Source of the DNA: Cyanobacteria bacterium HKST-UBA04
Lineage (GTDB): Bacteria > Cyanobacteriota > Vampirovibrionia > Vampirovibrionales > JAGQHJ01
Assembly: GCA_020431915.1 (NCBI GenBank)
Contig: JAGQHJ010000011.1
Coordinates: forward strand, 1 to 47,409
Length of the DNA: 47,409 nt
Reading direction: 5' to 3'
Shown here one piece after another: positions 43,345 through 47,409 of the stretch; position 1 is the first letter of the stretch, and each line of letters begins with the position of its first letter. The translations under genes and the position numbers were made by a program. The notes beneath the pieces are model-generated. The model had not been told where the DNA came from and did not search any database. It worked only from the letters and a program-made list of their open reading frames with translations.

Positions 43345-44927
43345 TTACCGACGGGATCCACCAGGCCGCCGTCGATATCTTGCAGCCCCACTGCGAGGTG
43401 ACCGTTAAGAACAAGCTGTCGGCCGATGAACTCACCGGGTTGCTCGGGTCGTTGTCGGGGATGATGGTGCGCAGCGCCACGCGTGTGACCGACGAAACCA
43501 TTGCCCATGCCCCCGGCCTTAAGATTATTGGTCGGGCCGGTGTGGGGACGGACAACATTGATTTGAAGGCCGCCACGCGCCACGGCATTATCGTGGTTAA
43601 CTCGCCGGGCGGCAACACCGAGGCGGCCGCCGAGCATACCATGGGCATGATTTTTGCCCTGGCCCGGCGTATCCCGGTGGCCGACAAGGCCGTCAAGGCC
43701 GGGGGCTGGCGTGACAAATCGATGACCGGCGTGGAACTTCGGGGCAAAACCCTGGGTATTGTCGGCTTTGGTAAAATTGGCCGCCGCGTGGCCCGGGTGT
43801 TTCAGCGGGTGGGGATGACCGTGCTGGTGCACGACCCCTTCCTGTCCGAGTCGGTGGCCCAAGAGCTTAATGTGACGCCCGTTGAGCTGGCCGAATTGTA
43901 TGCCCAGTCGGATTTTATTACCCTGCACGCCCCCAAGCTGCCGGAAACCGAAAAGATGCTCAACACCGAAGCCTTTGCCCAGATGAAAGACGGGGTTAGG
44001 CTGGTTAACTGTGCCCGGGGCAGCCTGATTGACGAGACTGCACTGGCCGAGGCAATAGGTGCGGGCAAGGTGGCCGGTGCCGCCCTTGACGTGTTTAACA
44101 GCGAGCCACCGGCCCTTGATACGCCTTTGTTTGCCTACAGCGACCAGCTGATTACCACTCCTCACCTTGGCGCCAGTACCGAAGAGGCCCAAATTAACGT
44201 GGCGGTGGATATTGCCGAGCAGTTCATCGAGTTTTTCGAGAAAGGCACGGCCCAAAACGCCGTCAATATACCGGCCTTGCGCTACGAGTTTATTGAACCG
44301 GTAAAGGCCTACCTGCCGATGGCCGAGGTGCTGGGTAATTTTATCCGCCAGCTTTCAAGCAGCGGGGCGGTGCAGCTGGAGCTGACTGCCCACGGTGATT
44401 ACGCCCAGCACAACCTACAGCCGGTTTTACTGGCCGCGCTCAAGGGCTTTCTCAGCCATGCCCGCGAAGGCGTCAATTACGTCAATGCCCTGCTGGTGGC
44501 CGAAGAGGAAGGTATTGCCGTCAAGGAATCCCGCGCGCCCAAGTCCAGCAAAAACCTGTATACCAACCTGTTAACCTTGACGTTGACCACGGACAAGGCC
44601 GCCTACTCCGTTTCGGGCAGTGTCTTGTCCGATGAAATGTTTCGAATCGTCGAGGTGAACGGCTATCCGGCCAACCTCGAAGCCTCGCGATATCTGCTGC
44701 TGTGCCCCCACACCGACCAGCCGGGCATGGTCGGCCAGATTGCCAACATCCTGGGCCAGCACCACATCAACATTAGTGCCATGGACGTGGCCCGACAGGG
44801 CCAGGCTGCCGGAGGGGAGTCGATTATGATATTCAACCTCGATGATCCCGTTGGCGAGGCGGTGCTCGAGCAGATCAAGACCGTGGGCGGGGTGTTACGG
44901 GCCAAGTTTATTGAGCTGCCCGTTTAG
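43320..44927 (+). CDS. serA: D-3-phosphoglycerate dehydrogenase
   Basis: This 535-residue protein is the long form of SerA, the NAD enzyme that opens serine synthesis. It has a split substrate domain, the Rossmann motif GIVGFGKIGRR near residue 145, catalytic Arg in NCARGSLID near 230, Glu in DVFNSEPP near 257 and His in TTPHLGAS near 277, then the intermediate (ASB) domain and a C-terminal ACT domain (LLCPHTDQPGMVGQIANIL near residue 460), where serine feedback usually acts. ATG at 43320 follows AGGAG by 13 bases; the GTG at 43308 is too close to that site. Confidence 0.96.
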   Translation: MPSRHHVLITDGIHQAAVDILQPHCEVTVKNKLSADELTGLLGSLSGMMVRSATRVTDETIAHAPGLKIIGRAGVGTDNIDLKAATRHGIIVVNSPGGNTEAAAEHTMGMIFALARRIPVADKAVKAGGWRDKSMTGVELRGKTLGIVGFGKIGRRVARVFQRVGMTVLVHDPFLSESVAQELNVTPVELAELYAQSDFITLHAPKLPETEKMLNTEAFAQMKDGVRLVNCARGSLIDETALAEAIGAGKVAGAALDVFNSEPPALDTPLFAYSDQLITTPHLGASTEEAQINVAVDIAEQFIEFFEKGTAQNAVNIPALRYEFIEPVKAYLPMAEVLGNFIRQLSSSGAVQLELTAHGDYAQHNLQPVLLAALKGFLSHAREGVNYVNALLVAEEEGIAVKESRAPKSSKNLYTNLLTLTLTTDKAAYSVSGSVLSDEMFRIVEVNGYPANLEASRYLLLCPHTDQPGMVGQIANILGQHHINISAMDVARQGQAAGGESIMIFNLDDPVGEAVLEQIKTVGGVLRAKFIELPV

Positions 44928-44965
44928 AGCCGAAGTATATAACATTTAGTTACAATCGCGTCTTA

Positions 44966-44989
44966 TTGCGGGAAAAACTCGCAACTTTT
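44966..44989 (+). terminator. Weak terminator after serA
   Basis: TTGCGGG-AAAAA-CTCGCAA (7-bp stem with one G-T) followed by CTTTTG, about 40 bases after the serA stop. Confidence 0.4.
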
Positions 44990-45014
44990 GCCTTAATAAT
45001 GTTTTTATATTAAT
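44986..45014 (+). promoter_or_regulatory. Candidate promoter for the 35-residue ORF
   Basis: TTGCCT, a 17-base AT-rich spacer, then TAATAC, about 55 bases upstream of the small ORF start at 45069. Confidence 0.35.
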
Positions 45015-45068
45015 ACAAGGCTCTATGCCGAGTTGATTTCCGAACTGGTTGAAGAGAGGAGATACCCT

Positions 45069-45176
45069 GTGTTTTTATCTTGTTCATCTTTCGTGCTGAA
45101 AGTGTGCACCGTGATCCAGGCCATTGGCTTGATTGCTTTCCAGGTCCATATGATCCGTACCCTGTTTGGGTTCTAA
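45069..45176 (+). CDS. Putative 35-residue hydrophobic small protein
   Basis: A GTG-started frame with an excellent ribosome-binding site (AGAGGAG, 7 bases before GTG) encodes MFLSCSSFVLK, then a hydrophobic run (VIQAIGLIAFQV) and a short basic/aromatic end (MIRTLFGF). It could be a single-pass small membrane protein or a leader peptide; two Cys occur in the first half. No family is recognised and a short frame can arise by chance, so confidence is moderate. It stands 140 bases after serA on the same strand, with its own candidate promoter. Confidence 0.45.
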   Translation: MFLSCSSFVLKVCTVIQAIGLIAFQVHMIRTLFGF

Positions 45177-45200
45177 ACGCCTGACGCGGTCACGTTTTTT

Positions 45201-45230
45201 GGACAACCTTGGATAACTTTGGACAAGCTT
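45201..45230. repeat. Three tandem 10-bp repeats
   Basis: GGACAACCTT, GGATAACTTT and GGACAAGCTT follow one another without gaps. On the minus strand they read TTRTCCAA units, slightly resembling DnaA boxes. The 10-base period puts all three on one face of the helix. Confidence 0.75.
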
Positions 45231-45264
45231 GGGCTGTAGACCACCCTTCCCCTTTTCCTGCATC

Positions 45265-45327
45265 CTTAGGGGGGCGCGTGCCTGTTTCACATCCGCAGTT
45301 TTCTGCCCTCCCCCGAGAGCCCCTAAG
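45265..45327. other. Nested inverted repeats, possible structured RNA
   Basis: CTTAGGGG (45265-45272) pairs with CCCCTAAG (45320-45327). Inside, further G and C runs can pair (45271-45274 with 45310-45314) and GCAG-TTTT-CTGC is a perfect small hairpin near 45296-45307. The nested pairs would make one elongated stem. No known RNA family is recognised; strand undetermined. Confidence 0.35.
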
Positions 45328-45431
45328 AGGCCTGAGGGATACAGACGCTTGGTAACCCCAAAAGCGCAAGCTAGGCAAAATAAAGCACAACCGGTGCCGT
45401 CGCTGGCAGGGGGCGTGTTGTGTTTACTTAT

Positions 45432-45734
45432 CTATTTTCCGGTGACCAAAAATTCCGCGTGCAGCACCTGTTCCTTGGTGCTGACTTTCTGGAGCTGGTG
45501 CACTTTGGCTTCGATGGTCTTGCCACAGCCATTCAATTCAAAGTTGCGAATGCCGCGTTGCAGCATCAGTTGAAAGTCATGGGCGTTGACCTGGATGGAC
45601 ATCGGTTCGAAATGCTTGCCGTAGATGGTAGCCGGAATCAAGCCGATGGAGCGGATTTTGCGCGGGGTAATGGTCGTATCCCGTTCAAACATTTCTAGTT
45701 TATTGCTGATTTCTTGGGCGGTAGGGGCAGCCAT
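45432..45734 (-). CDS. rplY: Ribosomal protein bL25, short form
   Basis: This 100-residue protein resembles the single-domain bL25 that binds 5S rRNA. After a helical start (MAAPTAQEISNKLEMF) it has the family core: RKIRSIGLIPATIYGKH near residue 25, IQVNAHDFQLMLQRG near 46, and a final strand pair EAKVHQLQKVSTKEQVLHAEF. It lacks the C-terminal CTC domain. The N-terminal 15 residues are longer than in E. coli bL25 (94 residues). ATG at 45734 has a GAGG about 12 bases upstream; the frame upstream to 45893 does not look coding. Confidence 0.8.
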   Translation of the reverse strand: MAAPTAQEISNKLEMFERDTTITPRKIRSIGLIPATIYGKHFEPMSIQVNAHDFQLMLQRGIRNFELNGCGKTIEAKVHQLQKVSTKEQVLHAEFLVTGK

Positions 45735-45917
45735 GGTGGTAAAAGCCTCAATTGGTTTAGCACAGTTGCACAGTGAGTGGCACAGGGAGGAAGGGGCGAT
45801 GTTACCCCATTTCCGTAAGGACACAGCCATCAGGACGCCATGCGTTTGGAGGGCGTGAACGAGTATTCTGCCAAAAACCCTAGGGCAAATCAAGGCATGG
45901 GTGGGGTGTTTTGGGGG

Positions 45918-46211
45918 TTATTTGTTGAAGGCAATCACGTCGCCACCCCCCTGGTCGGGGTCGTCACCGGTTGGTTCAACGTCCTGCACGGTCTCGGGCG
46001 GGGCTGGAGCCGGTGGTGGCGAATCGACCACGGATAAGTGCCGCTGGTAGGGCTTATAAAAGCCACAATTTTGTACGGTAATTTCGTCGTTCAGGTCGAC
46101 CACACCCGAAGCCAAGGCTTCGAGCAGGGGGCAGAGAATGCCCTTGGCAAAATGCTCACAGTCGTAGCACTGGTCGGTTTTTTCAATATGGATACAATCG
46201 TCCACATACAT
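45918..46211 (-). CDS. Small cysteine-rich protein
   Basis: This 97-residue protein begins MYVDDCIHIEKTD and has five cysteines in the first half: Cys6, Cys15, Cys18, Cys27 and Cys49. The CYDC pair plus Cys6 and Cys27 could hold a zinc ion. The second half is an acidic, Pro-rich tail ending in VIAFNK. I recognise no family. An AGGATAG site lies upstream, and the AT-rich palindrome cluster at 46249-46280 sits where its promoter should be. It lies 183 bases upstream of the bL25 gene on the same strand. Confidence 0.6.
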   Translation of the reverse strand: MYVDDCIHIEKTDQCYDCEHFAKGILCPLLEALASGVVDLNDEITVQNCGFYKPYQRHLSVVDSPPPAPAPPETVQDVEPTGDDPDQGGGDVIAFNK

Positions 46212-46248
46212 AAGGGAATATCTATCCTGCTAAGCGGCTGAAGGCAGT

Positions 46249-46280
46249 TATACTATATAAAGTATACTAATTATAGTATA
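46249..46280. promoter_or_regulatory. Overlapping TATACT inverted repeats
   Basis: TATACT-ATATAA-AGTATA (46249-46266) overlaps TATACTA-ATTA-TAGTATA (46263-46280). Both are perfect. On the minus strand the same bases contain several TATACT/TATAAT -10 hexamers 40-70 bases upstream of the small Cys-rich gene, so a regulator bound here would block or shape that promoter. Confidence 0.6.
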
Positions 46281-46397
46281 GCGCCCCGGTCGGTATTTTT
46301 GCACCCTGAACCGGCCCTTTTTTTGAAAAGGTGTCAATAATGCCTGTTTTCATTTTTACAAAACTTTATAAACCGGGCAAGGGTGCTTTAGGGGCGG

Positions 46398-47084
46398 TTA
46401 GTCCTCGGCGGCTTTCTTGCGCTGTTTTTCCAGCTCGGCCTTATGTTTGGGCCCTTTTTCGATGATGATCATGTCATCGACGTCTACCCAGGGGTCGCCC
46501 AGAGCCACGCTGAAGACCTTGCCCCGAATCAGAACCTTGTCACCGGCCTGGATATCGCGGATGTTGTCAACCCGTTGGCGTGGGTAGACCAGCTTGAGCT
46601 CGGACAGGGGGATTTTATGGTGTTCGACGTCGGGTCGGAAAATCATAAAGGACAAAAAGTCTTTGGAGTCGCGAAATGCGGCCTTGTAATCCAGCGCCAG
46701 TCCGTTAAAGCTGTTGAATATCCCGTTGAAGGCCACCTTCTGGTCGAGGTAGTTGTTGGCGTGCCGCACGAGCTCCAGCGTTTCTACATCCGAATAGCTG
46801 GGGTCGAGTACCCCTTTCGGGCCGTCATAGGCCTTCTTGTCGGCTTCTGCCGATTCGGGCTTTTGTGCCTCGGCCGGCTGGGTGGTTTTGTCGCTGGCTG
46901 GTGCCGTGGTGGGGGCTGGATCAGCCAGGGCTTGCATCGGGGCAACGCAGAGCAGGCAGACAAAGGCGCCGGTCATCAGGTGTTGGACCATCGGATGAGG
47001 GATCATCAGGCGATGGGCTCTTAGACGATGGATTAGACGATGGAAAGGTACGGTAAAACAAGAAGAACGGATCATGGCGGACAT
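46398..47084 (-). CDS. Exported protein with OB-like domain
   Basis: This 228-residue protein has an Arg/His-rich N-terminus, a hydrophobic stretch (MTGAFVCLLCVAPMQ) and a likely signal-peptidase site after ALA near residue 54, so it is probably exported. A Thr/Pro/Ala/Glu-rich linker follows. The mature domain (QKVAFNGIFNSF..., then DKVLIRGKVFSVALGDPWVDVDD) has the strand pattern of an OB fold. Function unknown. The start at 47084 is favoured by an AAGAG site and by an extended -10 at 47126-47131; starts at 47075 and 47006 would shorten the signal peptide. Confidence 0.65.
   Translation of the reverse strand: MSAMIRSSCFTVPFHRLIHRLRAHRLMIPHPMVQHLMTGAFVCLLCVAPMQALADPAPTTAPASDKTTQPAEAQKPESAEADKKAYDGPKGVLDPSYSDVETLELVRHANNYLDQKVAFNGIFNSFNGLALDYKAAFRDSKDFLSFMIFRPDVEHHKIPLSELKLVYPRQRVDNIRDIQAGDKVLIRGKVFSVALGDPWVDVDDMIIIEKGPKHKAELEKQRKKAAED
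47021..47044 (-). repeat. Perfect 12-bp tandem duplication in a signal-peptide region
   Basis: TTAGACGATGGA at 47021-47032 is repeated exactly at 47033-47044. In the minus-strand protein it adds four codons (HRLI/HRLR) to the basic n-region before the signal sequence. Confidence 0.9.
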
Positions 47085-47125
47085 AGGCTCTTGTCTTGAC
47101 GACACAACAGAGAAGGGATTATTGC

Positions 47126-47134
47126 ATTGTAGCA
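47126..47134 (-). promoter_or_regulatory. Extended -10 promoter for the exported protein
   Basis: TGCTACAAT on the minus strand (TACAAT at 47126-47131 with TGn before it); the -35 is poor, as expected for extended -10 promoters. Transcription is expected about 35 bases before the ATG at 47084. Confidence 0.5.
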
Positions 47135-47211
47135 GGGAAACGGTGCACAGGGCAGGTGGGCTTGTTTAGAGCCTTAACGTGGCGGTATTGGGGGATGCCA
47201 GAGGGGGCGTG

Positions 47212-47409
47212 TCAATGACCGACGATCTTGGCGTTGACGCTTGTCATGCTTTTGTTGAGCCCATCGGCCAGTTGAGCGGCGGTTTGGGCATCGTAGAACC
47301 GGCCCTTGGTGGCGGCTGCCACACAGCGCAGTTGATCCTGGGCCACGGGATCCTTGATGCCGAACCCGACCGAGTTGACCCGGACCTTGACGTTGCTCCG
47401 GGCTAGTGA
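47212..47409 (-). CDS. VWA-domain protein, C-terminal fragment (cut by window edge)
   Basis: The last 65 codons of a minus-strand gene run off the window. The translation (VKVRVNSVGFGIKDP..., then LRCVAAATKGRFYDA and AAQLADGLNKS) matches the final strand and helices of a von Willebrand factor A domain, where a sequence like GFG-x-D is followed by a leucine-rich helix and TGGRYF-type turn. The metal-binding MIDAS site would lie in the missing part. No start is visible. It stops about 80 bases upstream of the exported protein's promoter. Confidence 0.7.
   Translation of the reverse strand, partial: SLARSNVKVRVNSVGFGIKDPVAQDQLRCVAAATKGRFYDAQTAAQLADGLNKSMTSVNAKIVGH

Larger units (their letters stand above)
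44928..45431. other. 500-base gap with small ORF, phased repeats and paired segments
   Basis: Between serA and the convergent bL25 gene I see a weak hairpin/terminator, a 35-codon small ORF with a good ribosome-binding site, three 10-base repeats and a set of inverted repeats at 45265-45327. No tRNA, tmRNA, RNase P or SRP RNA signature was recognised. Confidence 0.5.

Noticed and set aside
45201..45230. Origin of replication with DnaA boxes
   Set aside because: The units lack the TTATNCACA end, no dnaA, dnaN or gidA is near, and no AT-rich unwinding region adjoins them.
45190..45390. 66-residue minus-strand ORF in the serA-rplY gap
   Set aside because: Runs through the phased repeats and inverted repeats; Arg/Pro/Cys/Gly-rich composition and no ribosome-binding site.
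1..47409. CRISPR array, prophage or insertion sequence
   Set aside because: No regularly spaced repeats with spacers, no transposase, integrase or phage structural gene was seen anywhere in the window.

Overview
The window reads as a stretch of bacterial chromosome with moderately high GC, dense in housekeeping genes. It has no rRNA, tRNA, CRISPR array, insertion sequence or prophage that I can recognise. A three-subunit glycolate oxidase, a SUF iron-sulfur operon used in place of ISC, a DNA topoisomerase I with C-terminal repeats, a methylerythritol-phosphate gene (ispF) and a serA coupled to a class V aminotransferase are compatible with a non-photosynthetic relative of Cyanobacteria (Vampirovibrionia/Melainabacteria-like). 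That placement is an inference from gene content only; I could not run a phylogeny.

Layout. 120-6440: a cysteine-cluster protein (minus) diverges from glcD-glcE-glcF (plus), followed by two unrecognised minus-strand genes. 6802-10220: malQ (4-alpha-glucanotransferase), queF (queuosine precursor reductase) and a hypothetical. 10392-12867: etfB-etfA (minus) diverging from a universal stress protein. 13079-19187: a SUF operon, sufB-[GNAT acetyltransferase]-sufC-sufD-sufS-sufE. 19195-20355: an eight-helix-type permease (minus). 20577-27692: a secreted His-rich protein, topA (minus), a double-receiver hybrid histidine kinase and a 59-residue small ORF in a repeat-rich setting. 27800-30485: argS and an acidic hypothetical. 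30477-33775 (minus): a four-carbon-acid-sugar kinase, a PdxA-family dehydrogenase and a methyltransferase-like gene as one operon. 33977-36574 (minus): ssb and a probable circularly permuted ATP-grasp protein, separated by a terminator and several inverted repeats. 36827-39898: a 1023-residue low-complexity protein. 40149-44927: an XRE/zinc-ribbon regulator, a Cof-type HAD phosphatase overlapping ispF, and a class V aminotransferase overlapping serA. 45069-47409: a 35-residue small ORF, a 500-base gap with phased repeats, a bL25-like ribosomal protein, a small Cys-rich protein, an exported protein and the truncated end of a VWA-domain protein.

How genes may work together. GlcDEF would make glyoxylate from glycolate, and the class V aminotransferase could aminate glyoxylate or serve serine synthesis with SerA. 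The kinase/PdxA pair resembles the known D-threonate (or erythronate) route to dihydroxyacetone phosphate. EtfAB suggests flavin-linked electron transfer. Together the window suggests a heterotroph able to use small organic acids. The most unusual features are an acetyltransferase inside the suf operon, a class of short tandem duplications sitting on gene starts, several AT-rich palindromes at divergent promoters, and the very long proline/valine/serine-rich protein at 36827.
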